Shown here piece by piece: positions 1-16,235 of a stretch of 64,000 bases of DNA; the first letter of the stretch is position 1, and every line of letters begins with the position of its first letter. This DNA is from Paulownia fortunei. Lineage: Eukaryota > Streptophyta > Magnoliopsida > Lamiales > Paulowniaceae. Under the pieces are notes generated by a model. That model searched no databases. It was not told the origin of the DNA and saw only the letters and a program-made list of their open reading frames with translations. Both the position numbers and the translations under genes were made by a program. Location: the NCBI GenBank assembly GCA_019321725.1, contig CM033110.1:23057210-23121209 (forward strand). The letters are read 5' to 3'.

Positions 1-2290
1 TACTTTTACAACTGATGCAAAATCCCATCTTATGATTGATACTTTTAAATAAAAGGATATGAGATGACACTGTATGAATACTTTTCAAAATAAATTATGA
101 GTTACTACATTATTTTAATATTTTATTTCATATCATTATCATATATGCATATAAATAAAAGTTTTTCGTAAACAAGACTCCATACGAATATTCATATCAA
201 ACACTACATCCATTCGTAGTGTGTCCTAATTCCTTCTCCACCTTCTGCACTCTTCCGAGGGATTATGGGATCCAAGCCCACCCGCCATGTGTACACCACT
301 ATCAATTTCCGATGGAACTCGAGAGTGATCGACCATTTCGCAACGGTCACCAAAAGTGCTTAGGGCCTTTACGCCACAGATTTGATGCTGACTTAAATCT
401 AATCTCCTACCCCCCATACCACTTAAATCACAATTACCACATTAAAAAAAATCTAATTAATTTATGTAATCAATGTCGTGTTTTACCATACAGTATGACA
501 CGACGTGGATATTCAAATGACTCAGAGACTCAAATGGACAGAGTCACCACGCATTAAAATTTAAAAATAAGGTTGTTTGGTGAGAGATGACTGGTGCTCA
601 ATCTCCTTTTCTAGGAGAGACAGTTAACAGGATTCTATTCTTCAACCAAACTAGATTAGTAATTGAGGAGGGCACGTAAGATATGGGTTGTATATGAATT
701 TAGTTCAAGTTTCTTAATTCATCTAACCAAGAATTTTATCATAATCATCGCCATCACGGCATAAATGATGATGTGGCGTGCCCTTGTGTGAAGTCTAACA
801 ACAGTGTTGTCAAAATTGGAGTGGATCGATCGGTTCAACTGATTCAATCGAAAATCAGAGTTCGGTCCGGTTCGGTTAGGCCTAAAAATTGTTTTGACCG
901 GTCAAAACGGCAAGTTTTAATATATTTTTTAATTTTTAATTTTTAATTTTTATAAAGGTTTAAATTTGATATTTTGTTATATTTATGTGATTATTTGAAT
1001 TTTGTATTTTGTTATATATGTTTTTATATAACTATTTATTTATTTTTACATTTAAAGTGTATTACATAATAAATAATTTATTATATTATTATTTGATATA
1101 ATAAAATAATAAAATATAATTAATTTTCATTAAACCGGTCCGACGTCGGTTGAATCGCTAATTTTAACAAAATTGATTTGATCACCGATCCAATTATAAA
1201 AACATTGTCTAACAAAGTTCAAATTGCCCTTAATATTAAAATTTAATGTCTGTTGTTACACTCTAAAATCTACGCTTTTTTGTTCAGATGTAACCCAATT
1301 TGGGTTGGACCCATTTTATTGATTTAATTATTTTAATCATTCTTTAAATCTCATCTTTGTTGTTGTCTTATTTATATGTTTCATATTAAAATAATTATTC
1401 GTGAATTAATAATGTATGGTTTACCTTTGGTTTTTCTGCAATTTGAAGTCACAACATTTAATAAGTAATCAATTTTTTCTTTTGTTTTTTCTTAACCTTT
1501 TTTTTTAGATATTAACATTTTGTTTGTTCAATTAATTGTAAGACGTGTGTATGAAGTGTACAACAAAATGCAAATATGCAATAGAAAATTGAAGTTCATT
1601 TTAACTTGAACGTATCATTATTAATTAAGGTACATCATCTTTTAGACAAAATTATTATAATTTTTATATTGTATAATTACTTGTAATTTACTCAATTCGA
1701 TAGTATGATGCCAAGGTGATTTATTTTTGTAAGTAAGTTTTAAAATTGACAAAATTACTGTAATTGAAGTTAGTTGTCTTTTTCCATGGTTACATAAATC
1801 TTGTTTTTGAAATTTTGGTACAAATACATGTTAACTATGAACAACATTACTATTTTTGTTATTCAACAATATTACATTTAGAGTAAATTATGAATGAATC
1901 ATTTGGTATTTTAATTGTTATATAAGATAATTGATCAAATAATACTAAAGGAAATTTTTACTTTTGATGGTATTTTAAAAAGAAATTTTTATTTCTGCAA
2001 AATAATTTTTTTCTCGCAAAAGTATTATCTTAATTGTCTTGATAAATTGATTATTAAACTACTTAATAATATAAAACTACACTTCTTTTATTTTTTAACT
2101 CATATCACAAATTTTATGGAAGATCAAAATAAACTTATAAACATAGGAGGTACTTTCCAAATGCAGACGCCATAAACTTTGGCGATAAACTTTATCGAGA
2201 AAATTTAACTGAAAAGTATTTTTTAAAAAATGAAGCAAAAATAAATAAATAAAAAAAATTGCTTGGATTTGGCGTGAGGATTCACAGTGT
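1..2290. other. Intergenic region upstream of the small gene at 2649
   Basis: I see no gene with coding character here. The sequence is mostly AT-rich. A patch at about 210-420 is visibly richer in G and C than its surroundings and is open on both strands for a short distance, but neither reading resembles a family I know. The only well-delimited element is the MITE at 802-1207, listed separately. From about 1215 to 2260 the sequence is low-complexity AT-rich spacer. Confidence 0.6.
802..1207. mobile_element. hAT-type MITE with 8-bp target-site duplication
   Basis: A 406-bp non-coding element is flanked by a perfect 8-bp direct repeat, TCTAACAA, at 794-801 and 1208-1215. Its ends form an imperfect terminal inverted repeat: the left end reads CAGTGTTGTCAAAATTGGA, and the right end on the reverse strand reads CAATGTTTTTATAATTGGA, 15 of 19 identical. 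Just inside, both ends carry matching subterminal blocks rich in GGTTCAA, GATTCAA and CGGTCCGG/CGGACCGG. The middle (about 915-1125) is AT-only filler. An 8-bp duplication with CA(G/A)TG ends is typical of the hAT superfamily. The element has no transposase and would depend on one supplied elsewhere. The end divergence suggests an old insertion. Confidence 0.8.
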
Positions 2291-2300
2291 TCCCGTAGAG

Positions 2301-2577
2301 TTGACGTGTCGTAGAGCCAAAAACCCACCCACCGAAACGGCATACATTTGGACTGGTCCCCACCGCTGCTCAGATTTTGATCTGAGTCATCCAAATCACC
2401 ACATGTCATATATCAGTCAACGCGTGAATCTCCTTCTTTCTTGGTAGGGTACACGTGTCCCAAGCCCACGTCCTTTTCTCTCCGATGAAAAAGCGTAACT
2501 CACCTGGAACCTTGCCCGACCTAGCTAAGTGTACCGCTCACCTCACCACTTCTTCACACTCAATTCCCATATATATC
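2301..2577 (+). promoter_or_regulatory. Promoter with two ABRE-type motifs and a TATA box
   Basis: Upstream of the CDS at 2649 lie an ACGTGTC motif (2304-2310) overlapping a W-box core TTGAC (2301-2305), a second ABRE/G-box ACACGTGTC (2451-2459), and a TATA-like TATATATC (2570-2577). The TATA places the start of transcription near 2600. Paired ACGTGTC elements are the usual signature of abscisic-acid or drought-responsive plant promoters. Responsiveness is inferred from the motifs only. Confidence 0.55.
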
Positions 2578-2648
2578 ACACCCCCACACGCATGAAACTT
2601 GCATTTTCTTGATTTTCTTTGGGAAATATTGCTATATATATATGTGTC

Positions 2649-2969
2649 ATGTTCACAATGAATGGTGTTGAGAACAGTAGAGTATTTTCTATGCCGGAAT
2701 ATTCCGAGAGAGTGGTGTTGGAGATGGATCAGAAGAGTTATGGGCCTTCGGCGGAGGAGGTGGAGTCGCGTCCGCCGAGGTCGGTGGCGAAGATGGTGGT
2801 AGAGAAATGGAAAGGGAGGAGTTATAAAGTGCACGCCCATAGTCAGATTTTGAGGATCAGAGCAGAGGACTCGCATCTGGGAGAAGATAAAATCGGGGCT
2901 GCGCATTTCATGCTTTTTTCCAGGCCCATATTGCCGGCTTCGCCTCTTAGTGGCAAGACTGCTCACTGA
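2649..2969 (+). CDS. Small plant protein of unknown function, 106 aa
   Basis: I do not recognise the family. The reading frame is 107 codons including a TGA stop and is clearly richer in G and C than its surroundings, as plant exons are. The first in-frame ATG is 2649; a second at 2658 could serve. An ATG at 2592 opens only a six-codon upstream frame. The N-terminal half contains SRVFSMPEYSERVVLEMD, followed by an acidic/proline stretch and then a basic segment, VAKMVVEKWKGRSYKVHAHS. The C-terminus is more hydrophobic. I see no signal peptide or convincing membrane span. The promoter carries two ABRE-like motifs, so stress or ABA control is plausible. A 3'-UTR intron is possible because CCAG|GTTTTT follows the stop at about 2981. 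The small size and lack of introns leave some chance that it is part of a longer transcript. Confidence 0.6.
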   Translation: MFTMNGVENSRVFSMPEYSERVVLEMDQKSYGPSAEEVESRPPRSVAKMVVEKWKGRSYKVHAHSQILRIRAEDSHLGEDKIGAAHFMLFSRPILPASPLSGKTAH

Positions 2970-6738
<3,769 letters not shown>

Positions 6739-6863
6739 TTAAACTCGTGAAGGGAATTTGATCTGAGAAAGATTGGAGAAATACCAGGGGCGTATACAAA
6801 GACGTCTCTGGAGGGAAATTCTCTGAGTGAAAATGTTGATCAAATTTGTGGTGAAAAGGGGGA

Positions 6864-6870
6864 TTTTATA
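6864..6870 (-). promoter_or_regulatory. TATA box of the alpha-tubulin gene
   Basis: On the minus strand the sequence reads TATAAAA followed by a C/T-rich stretch, about 150 bp upstream of the ATG at 6717. This places transcription start near 6835 and gives a 5' UTR of about 120 bp, usual for tubulin genes. Confidence 0.6.
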
Positions 6871-7143
6871 ATTGAGGTTGGTGAGAAACAGAGGTTGTAA
6901 TTTCACTCTCCACTCTCTAGGGTTGAGATTTTTTTTTGAAATTTGAATTAATTTTTTTACAGCTGGATGGTGACCGTTGCCGCTTCCCTTTTTTCTGTTT
7001 TCTTTTTTTCCGGTTTTGGACGTGAGATTCAGTTTGAAATTTGAAATTTGGTGCTGGAGGGATACCCGTTTTTGGGAATCGGAGCAGCCATACACGGGTT
7101 ATGGATATGGCTGTTTTTTATTCTGAGCTGAGATTTCGTATTA

Positions 7144-7263
7144 AGCCCAAAGCGACAAACATTTGGGCTGAATCCAAACCTTGTTTTGTTCCGTTTGTTG
7201 GTTGCTAATGGGCTCGACCATTACTACTACAATACTTGAGAGTGGGCTTTTTGGACATGGGCT
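7144..7263. promoter_or_regulatory. Cluster of five TGGGCT (site II-type) motifs upstream of alpha-tubulin
   Basis: TGGGCT or its reverse complement AGCCCA occurs at 7144-7149, 7164-7169, 7209-7214, 7243-7248 and 7258-7263, five times in 120 bp, about 300-430 bp upstream of the inferred tubulin start site. TGGGCY elements are known binding sites of TCP factors in promoters of genes expressed in dividing cells. That they act on this tubulin gene is inferred from position. Confidence 0.5.
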
Positions 7264-10200
7264 TCATTTAGTCTCTGATTTCGATTTAGGACTTTATGAA
7301 AGAAGTTTTAAAGAAGAAAACATAACTAATAAAATGAAAATATACTCAAAAATTTTGTTGGCAAAAAGGAGTACAATGAAGTTGTCATCTCATTGATATC
7401 TTGAGTTTTTTCTTCACAATATATTACAAATTAAAATCTGCATAAATTTTCTTTCTGACTTTCCCTATAAATCAAAAGATAAAAAATATTTTCTTTTTCT
7501 CACTAAAATCTTAAATCCAAAAAGATGATAATGCCTATTTCATCTAATTTCCAAGCCCTTTGAGCCTAATATCCGAGAAAAGCTACTAAGTCATGCACTG
7601 CAGGGCCTTGCCGATTAAGGCAACTTGGCCCTTAATGGCCTACTGTTTGTATATGGGCTTCCTAAGTCTGCCTAATCAACTGGATTCAAAAATACTAATA
7701 TAGGGCATTAAACCCAAATCAAAAATTCATTGTCAATAATTTTTGAAATTCTATATTTGATAGATAATATATTGGATGTGTGAATGATTAACAAGTATCC
7801 ATTTATTATACATTATCCAAACATTTGATGAACAATACATCGAGTGTAATATAGATATTACCTATATTTATCTTCTACCCCAACTTTTAAAGTGCGAGTT
7901 CTCTCAAATAGTAAAATTTTCAGAAAAAAAGAAATGATTATTTTTGTTAATCTAGATATATTTTTGTATAACTTTGTGAAAGAATTTTTTTTTCCACGGA
8001 AGTGTATTTCTTTTTCCTTTTATAGCGAAAACAAATAAAATTCCTATTTTTAACATAGAAATGGCTAGTTGTAAGTTCATCTAATTGACTTCTACCAACG
8101 AGTTACCTCGTTAATCTTGGAGCAACTTGAAATTTTCTTTGCCATAATCACTTGTGCATATCAATGGCATGCTCTACCAACTGTGAAAATACGTTGTTTT
8201 TCATAGAGTTATTGGAATAATCAATACCAACAATAAAACATATATATCTTGAGAGATTGTGCATAATTGCAACTTTTCCAAAAGTTTTGCCCAACTTAAG
8301 TTTTCAACTTTTTTAGTATTGTGGCAAGAAATGAAAGGCAAAAGAGATGTTGATGCAACAACAATTAATGAGTGTTTGGTGAAGTGTCAAAGAGAAGTCT
8401 ATTCAATGGCCATCACTCACAAAGTTCACTCCAATTACTACTTCTCATGCCCACTCATGAAAACTTTGCATTTTTATGTGTCCTACATGCCTAAGAGATA
8501 CACATGAATTTTTGATCTCTATCATCGCCATCATTTCAGGTACCCATTGGAACAATCTTGTCTGAGGAATATAAGATGAACCCAAGTAGAAGTGATAAGA
8601 TATAAGAGGTGCAATCAAGATAATGACAAGGGTCAAATTTGGAAATTTCTTGTATTTTAAGGTTATACTGCTTTGATTCATTTGATTAGATCATCCACCT
8701 GCACAAATGCATTATATGTGCTTTGAAATATGCACAATTTGTGTGTCCACTTGAATGGCTTCTTCCTAACTTCATTTTCTCAACTGAGAAAACACTGTCC
8801 TAGATACTTTGTATGTAGCATAAAAGGGGATAAATAACAACCCTTTTCTAGTTTGTAATGAGGTTTAAATTTTGTGGGTTTTCATACCAAAAAGGAAAAT
8901 ATAATTCTAAAACCAAATCCCATAAATTTGAAGCCAACACATTTGAACGATACATCATCAGCAAAAGTATCAAAAGGAGGGGGCACGCCGAGCAATCAAT
9001 TGATGCTAACTTTGAGAATACATAGACCAATATAGGGTTGTGATTTTCTGTATCAATGACTGTACCATTGGGTAGGGATCGAAGCTCATTAACATAATGA
9101 ATTTTTGGAATGTTAATTAATTAACTTGAATGTCCAAAAATGTGGTTCCATTTTCTCAATACTCTTCATATGGTGGTGGTCCATTTCTAATCTACTTAAA
9201 TCTTTGATCCTTTTCACCCTATTGCCTCTCTGGCTTTCAGCTTTTATTGCTATCTTAGTGTTTATTGTACTTGTTTATGGGCTTGTGCATCAGCTTTATT
9301 TGCTTTCTCTTCTGCTTTTTGGATAGTGATATTGGAATGGACATGATATTGGTTGTAATCTTGGGGATGCATGCATGCATTATGGCAAAGTAATGTATAC
9401 ACAACCGATGTTATGTAATAAATGATATAATTATAAAATTTGTATGGAAAATCCTCGTACACTGAAGTCATTTGATTCAATTGAAACTTAAAATTGTATA
9501 TACAATCGACTGACTCTGAATTAAAAAACATAATATTATTAAAATAGATTTAAACCCAAAAAATTTTAATCATGATACTACTAGCATTTACTTGATTAAT
9601 ATGCAATTTCATATCAAACTCTTGATTATATAATAAACAAGAATGTGGTAATTACCATGGAATTGCATGTATTACTATCTAAAAAATAAGATAAATTTTT
9701 CACGATCAGGACAAAATACTTTCAAGTTATAGGGATCGAATAATAGGGTTCAATTTGAATAAGTTTAGAGTTTTAGAATCTTGGATGAAGCTTCATTTCC
9801 AGGAGCTAAGCACATGGCCACAAAATGTTAGCTGCTAATGAAAAATTAAACTATTTCACCATGGCTGATCTGGTGTCCCCAAAAGGGGCTACAACACTAC
9901 CAAAGCCACTTCATTTGTTTTACAAATCCTAATGCTTAAAATCAAATAAATATTTAATGGGCCTAACACAGTGAGATGCCCGAGCTGTACCCTTACGAGA
10001 CCATGGGCAGCCACGAACAAAAGAAGTCGATCTGTTGTCAAAGGATTAGCAGACCATTAGGGTCTTCTTTGTGACTTAATCTGACTTAACCACGTAAATT
10101 TTATTATTAAATCGATTTAATATGATTGTTGGAGGTCAGAGCTGTTGAATGGCCGCCCTCATTTTCCTAGTCTTTTCACACTGATAAAATCTTAAACATA

Positions 10201-12805
10201 TGTCCGAAGACTGAAAGTAATAATGTTGTTCTTTTCTTTGGCATGTTATGTTTGATATGCGAGATTTTGTTTTTTGTAACTGTAAAAAAAAAAAAAAAAA
10301 AAAGGAAGGGAATCTTGGTATGATAACTTTTGGTGGGTGTTGAATTGTGGGTTTTTTTTTTTTTTTTGTCCTTAAAAAAAATAGAAGCTTAATAAGACAT
10401 TTGATAATGGATAATAACAAATATAGCCTTTAAATGTGATAATCATACACTAATTGCATTTTGGTAAGGGTAACAGAGCCACTCAAATAGTTGAATAGGT
10501 TGATTTTTTCATAAGTAATGTGAGTCAATTTTGGTGTAATCAATCACAATATTAGTGGATTATAATTCCATTACATTAATTGTACTATATCCTAAAATAG
10601 CCCATAGATCCCATAATCTAAAGGATTAATTTTTTTACAGTGAATATGGTTGGGTTCCTAAGATATTCATTCTTATTCAATTTTTACACCATTGATTATT
10701 AAGATTGAAAAAAGCTTAGAAGCATTCTAACCCACAAAACTTTATTACGGATTGCATAAGAATATCAATGGCCGAAGGTAATTTGATCCTTTAATTTCTT
10801 ATTGTGATCTTATATATTATTTATTTTTAATATATGTTAGATCATAATTTAGTATAATATATTTGAAAAGAAGTATGAGACTTACACAAAACACCACGGG
10901 TATAAATTGCTTTTTTTATCCCTTAAAAACGAAACGAATATGACATCAACAATTATGTATTCTATTCACTCAATATTTAATAACTGTATATTACTTTATT
11001 TTATTGCAATTTTACATATGATTTTAGACACCATTTGTTTATTTTAATGAACTAAAGATTGCATTATTTGATAAATTAATCAACAATTATACTATGATGA
11101 TAATATCATTAGCCTAAATGAAAACCCCTGCCATTAATCATCTAGTAATTTCTGATTATGGTTATAGTTACAATATTCTTCCCCGAGAAGATGCTAGCCT
11201 ATTACTCTACCCTCTATGTTTAGCTCTTTGGACCATGCTATTCCTTTTTTTTCCCCATTATTTTCTATGGCACTTTTTCAGGACCATGATATCTATGATA
11301 TGTACTTTTGATATCAAGAATCTTGATTTAACATATAAATTAAATTATCGTGAAAATGCTTTTTACTAAGAATGGGTCTAACAATGTGGCCGTGCAATGC
11401 TGGTCAAGGGAAAGCAAGGGCCGGACACACATACCCACAACGAGGGCACAGTTTGGGCAGATTTTAAGAAAGTTATCTAGGTGACGAATTTTTAGTGGCC
11501 TAGTTGTGGAGAAAAAAAGTATAAAAAAGAGAAATAAAGTCCTTGATTAGAATTTGTAAAAAGTTGTACTTGATAAGGATTGACATAATTGTTTGAAATA
11601 TATTCAACAATATTAAAAATAATTTTATTATTTATATTGGGGGTAAAATCTTAAAATATAATAAATTTAAAATCATATGAAATAGGGCTGCTATCCATGC
11701 TAAGTACCTCTGGCTTCGTCCCGAGCGATGCAACAAATTTGATTCTGACATTTAATAACGTACGAGGATAAGATTATGAAGTTCTTCATGTACTATAGCA
11801 ACCTGTCTTAATTAATGTGATGTATTAAAAGTGTTTGCAGAGAATATAGAAAATATTTTTTTATTGATTATGTGAAAGTAACAAAAATCACTTGTTCAAG
11901 TGTTTTATTTTAAAGAAAAAAACCCAACATTTTTGGCTTCTAATAAGGAAAAAGGGGTTGACTATCACTGCTATTACTATTACTATTAGTATCCATGTTA
12001 TATATCCAGTTTGACAATCGTATTCGTGATGCTTCAAAATGTTTTGATTTATCCATAGGGGATAAAGTATCAGCTAATTATCAGGTCGACAGCCTTTACA
12101 TATAACATCGTACAAAATTGTCAAATAGAGAATTTATAAAGATTTTTTTTTCCCCTGCTAATAGGTGATTACAGGTATAACTTTATGTTTGTAAACTCTA
12201 TTCCCAAAAAATTGTTGGAATCTATTTAAGATAACAATTTTTAGGAACTCGTGTAGTTTGGCTTTACTCATTAGGATCTTGCTTTGTAGGTTTGTACTTA
12301 AATATACTTTTCTTTCAATTTTTTTGCTATTTTCCTATCTTACTCTCCAATCTCGATAAATCAATATAAATCTTGCTTGAAAATCAAATAAATTTCACCA
12401 TTCACTTGTCAAATAAATACATTAATTCCCCTATTTCAAATGTCATATATACACCAAAAATTCTCAACTCAAGCCAATGAATTACTATAGTTTCTTGTAT
12501 TTGGACCCCATGGAATGGATTATTCATAGGAACGATAGAGTTTCTTCAAGTATTTGTTGTAATTCTAACTCTTAAAGCTTTTAATCCCTTGTTACCAAGC
12601 CTTACGTTGAAACTTCAAACATACTTCTCGAATCAACTCAAAAACAGTTTCTATAATTAATACCAGCATAAATTTGGATTGAGAATCCTCGACACCCCAC
12701 TGATTATTGAAGGAAGCAAATTGGGGCAGTTGCAACCCATGATGTGACCAAGCCTAACCCGAATTCATCTCTCTCCTTTAAGCACATGCATTGCTTCTAC
12801 TCCCA

Positions 12806-12847
<42 letters not shown>

Positions 12848-15710
12848 CACACACACACACGCACATAGAAGGATTAGGTTGTGGAAAAAGGAGAAATGTT
12901 TGGTTTTGATTTTGCCACTCACCTAATCCAAAACATGGCAAGTTCTATAAGCAAGCGTCAATTTTTGCATGGGATTCACTGCAAATTTATTTTGATGTAC
13001 CCATCGAAACTTTAGGGTTTTTATCCTTTTCCGCCTGTAGCAGGGTTTGATTTGGCCTATGCGATCGCTAAGTTGTCAACAGAGGAACTGTTGGAAGGAA
13101 ATTATTGGGAAAATGAAGGCTCTCTTATGAAATATCGTAATCAAGGAATGTGATACTTCATATTTTTAGGTTTAACTTAATTTTGTTGAGTCTATTCTCA
13201 AGTGTGATTGTACTGCTGGACATCAGCAAAAGAATTTTGGAGTATTGGTATTGTCACGATTCGACAAGTCTAACGTTCGGTGGATTATTTTTAGATTTTT
13301 TTTTTTTTTTGTCGGTGTTGATTATACAATATTATTAATCTCAAGATAAATTCTTTTGAAAATAATCTAAAAAGTAACATTTGTAATTGTTCATGAGAGG
13401 ATGACATTACTTAGTAAACACAATGTACTAACCTAAGTCGATAATGTGATGTATGGTTTTGCAATTGATTTCTCTAATTTTTTGTTTTAATTTTAAAACA
13501 GATCATAATATATTTTGCTATATTTTTTAATGCCGATTGTTTACATTTATGTCGATGGGATTGTGAGATATCGAACAAAAAATCGATATCAACTTTTGAT
13601 TTTTGTTGGCAGACCTACATTGAAAAATGTTAGAATACCCATTATTAAAAGTCTCTGATTCTTAAATTAAGATAGAGAAAATTATTCTCAAATATAAAAA
13701 TGCAATTAATGCATAATAATCAATATAGCATTCGAGCTTATTGGTGTATGTGTTTATAGTCTGAAGGGTACATGATTTTAATCAAATATTTGACCTCAAA
13801 ATAACATGTTTTACAGTAATTTTTTGGTCTATCTGCCGCTTAAGTGCATTATTATTGCCCTCGCTGGATCATGGATGAGACGGGTCACACGGGTTGTACA
13901 CAACTGGATTAAAATCTCGCGGGTCATGTCCTTATTGTTTGAAAATTTTCTCTTGGGGGCATTTTTGTCTTTTAAGCAATGAAGTGCTATAATAAAAAAT
14001 TTGCCACGTCAATTTTAAATTTACTAATAAAAAGATAATTTGCTATAAATTTTTGCAAGGATTTTGTCAGTTATCAATATAAAAACCACTTTTAACATTC
14101 TTTCACTGAATGGATTTTGTTCAAAAAGTTTAAAAAAAAAAAGAAAAAAACAAAGACAGCTGTAAAGATCATATGGAAGACGCAAGTCATAATAGTATTT
14201 GGCATTTAAAATTCGAACGCTTTTTTTCTTCATATATTTCCATAAAAATCATTATTCATGCAAAATCATAATAAACGCAATACGACGGACAGTCTTAATA
14301 TTCAATCTTTCACTTAATAAGAGCAATAAATTGAGAATACTAATCAATTATGGTGGTTGCGTCAAATTATCTTAACCTAGTTTTACTTCATTCTTCAAGT
14401 GGAACAATGTCTATTCGATTGGATGTAATAATTGTCAATACACCCTAATGGAATGTGTGAAAAAATGGTATTCTCCAATAAAACACTATTTTTTATAGAT
14501 AAATGTATTCTATCATAAAATATTTTTTCTGTATTTTATTGTTATACGTGTCTTTTGAAGTATCACCGTATAATTTAAAAAAATTAAGATGTGTAATTAA
14601 ATAGTAACTCTAATAGCTATCACCACCACGAGATAAGACTTGTGATTCGATTTATACGAGACTTATAAATAAATTTTATTCAAAATATATAGATCGATAA
14701 TTTTAATACGTATATGTATAAACGATCCACTTCATTTCATATTATGTACGAATATTAATATGAACTATTAATTTGATAATAAACACAATATAGCTAGCAC
14801 TCTATCATCAATATGAAGGTTGTAATTTTCTGGAAGTTTGAGTAAAAGTAACTAATTGGTTAATTGGGGTAAGAATATTATTTTTGATACCTTATTTAGT
14901 TTAATAAGTTCATCCCCGTTTTCTTGTTCTTGATGTGTTTGCTTTTCTTTAATTTATTTTCTTGTGTTGAATGCATTATTTGGATACTTGGGAGTCTTCG
15001 TTATCAACTTAAAATAGAAAATCCAGAGTGCTGCTTGGGCAACTTGGTTGTTGAGTATTGAAGCTAACAAAGTAGACATGTAGCTAGATCAAGCAAGACA
15101 CCAGTGAGATTGCTTGTTCAATCTGATTCTTCTATAGTAGTTCTATATTTTGGACTTCAGAGCTGGCCGATTTACTTTGAGCAATATCATTTCCTTTTTT
15201 ATCAAACAGGAATTAATACTCTAACTCCTCCTCCTTGTGCCTTCTCGAATTGCTCTCACACAGTGTTTTGTTTATTTTTTCACTCTAAAACCAAACACAA
15301 TAAAAGTTGTAATCAGAGTTTTTTAATTTTTTCTTCCTCCACCGTGAAATCAATGAAATTCTTGAATAGATGGAGTATAATGTAAAACATACTTATTAGA
15401 TCATTAGAGACTGGATGATAAAAAGCAATCATTTTAAAATTTATTGATGGTGGTAGATCGAATTAACTATAGAATTACCCAATAAATCAAGACTTCCTTT
15501 TTCCCTTGCCCAAAAAATTCCATTTCTATTTCTAAAACTTGAAAACATCCAGAGCGACTCAGAGAAATTGACAGAGAGATAAAATAATGGTAATTGCAGA
15601 CATATATCAAAGCCCGCAGAACTGAGAAGAGTTGGGCAGATTCCCTTTAACCTGGACAAGACCTTTTTTACAAAACCAGGGTTAATTGTAAAGAACCAAC
15701 TCCCCCCTTC
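7264..15710. other. Gene-poor spacer between alpha-tubulin and the ABCB19-type gene
   Basis: About 8.4 kb with no frame of coding character. Short frames occur (for example 8259-8507, and a hydrophobic one at 9126-9326), but they have skewed composition and match no family I know. The region holds homopolymer runs (A at 10284-10303, T at 10352-10367) and a CT/CA microsatellite at 12809-12860. A block near 13860-13930 has GGGTCACACGGGT-like text of the kind seen in degenerate transposon ends, but no borders can be set. Confidence 0.5.
12809..12860. repeat. Compound (CT)n(CA)n microsatellite
   Basis: An uninterrupted CT run of about 36 bp is followed directly by about 15 bp of CA repeat. It lies in intergenic DNA and is likely polymorphic in length. 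Confidence 0.9.
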
Positions 15711-15714
15711 TCTC

Positions 15715-16235
15715 TATAAGTAAACTAACCTCACTCCACATACAAACACTCTTTCTCTTTACTTCTACACACAGTACACACACTCTCCTCCCTCCTCCCC
15801 TCCCTCCCTTCCTCTCTCTCCACCTCGTTTGACCACTAGTCTTACTAATACATTACATTTCCTCCCATTTTTCGTTATCTTTCCGGCAACCCTAAATTTA
15901 AGCTTTCTCTCTTTCTCTCTCACACACACAGTGAACCCATTGATAAGCTCACTTCAGTGTCAACTCACTGCCCGTTGATAAATTAACAGCTATAAGCACA
16001 TCAAAACAGAATACTCATTTTTTAGATCTCCTGTTCTTAATATTCTCATAATCCTTCTGTGATATGCTGAAAATAAAAACCCACTAGAAATATGACCATG
16101 CAGCACTTATTTACAATCAGTATCTGATTTTTATCCTTTACTTGAGGTGGGTTCGTCGAGAGTGATTGAAAAGCTAGCTGCTTTTCTGTTTTTTCTCCGC
16201 CTACAAGATTAAAGACTCCATTTTTCTCTTGGAAA
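15715..16235 (+). promoter_or_regulatory. TATA box and pyrimidine-rich 5' leader of the ABCB19-type gene
   Basis: TATAAGTA at 15715-15722 is followed by a leader of roughly 490 bp up to the ATG at 16236. The leader is markedly C/T-rich at 15735-15830 and 15905-15930, typical of transcribed plant 5' UTRs. Several short ATG triplets precede the main start, so upstream frames may dampen translation. Confidence 0.5.

Noticed and set aside
2538..2966. 142-codon minus-strand frame opposite the small gene
   Set aside because: Antisense to the plus-strand coding frame that has its own promoter and TATA box; the composition reflects the opposite strand.
9126..9326. Hydrophobic 66-codon frame that could be a membrane peptide
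   Set aside because: T-rich DNA gives Leu/Phe/Ile-rich frames by chance; no homologue recognised and no promoter signals.
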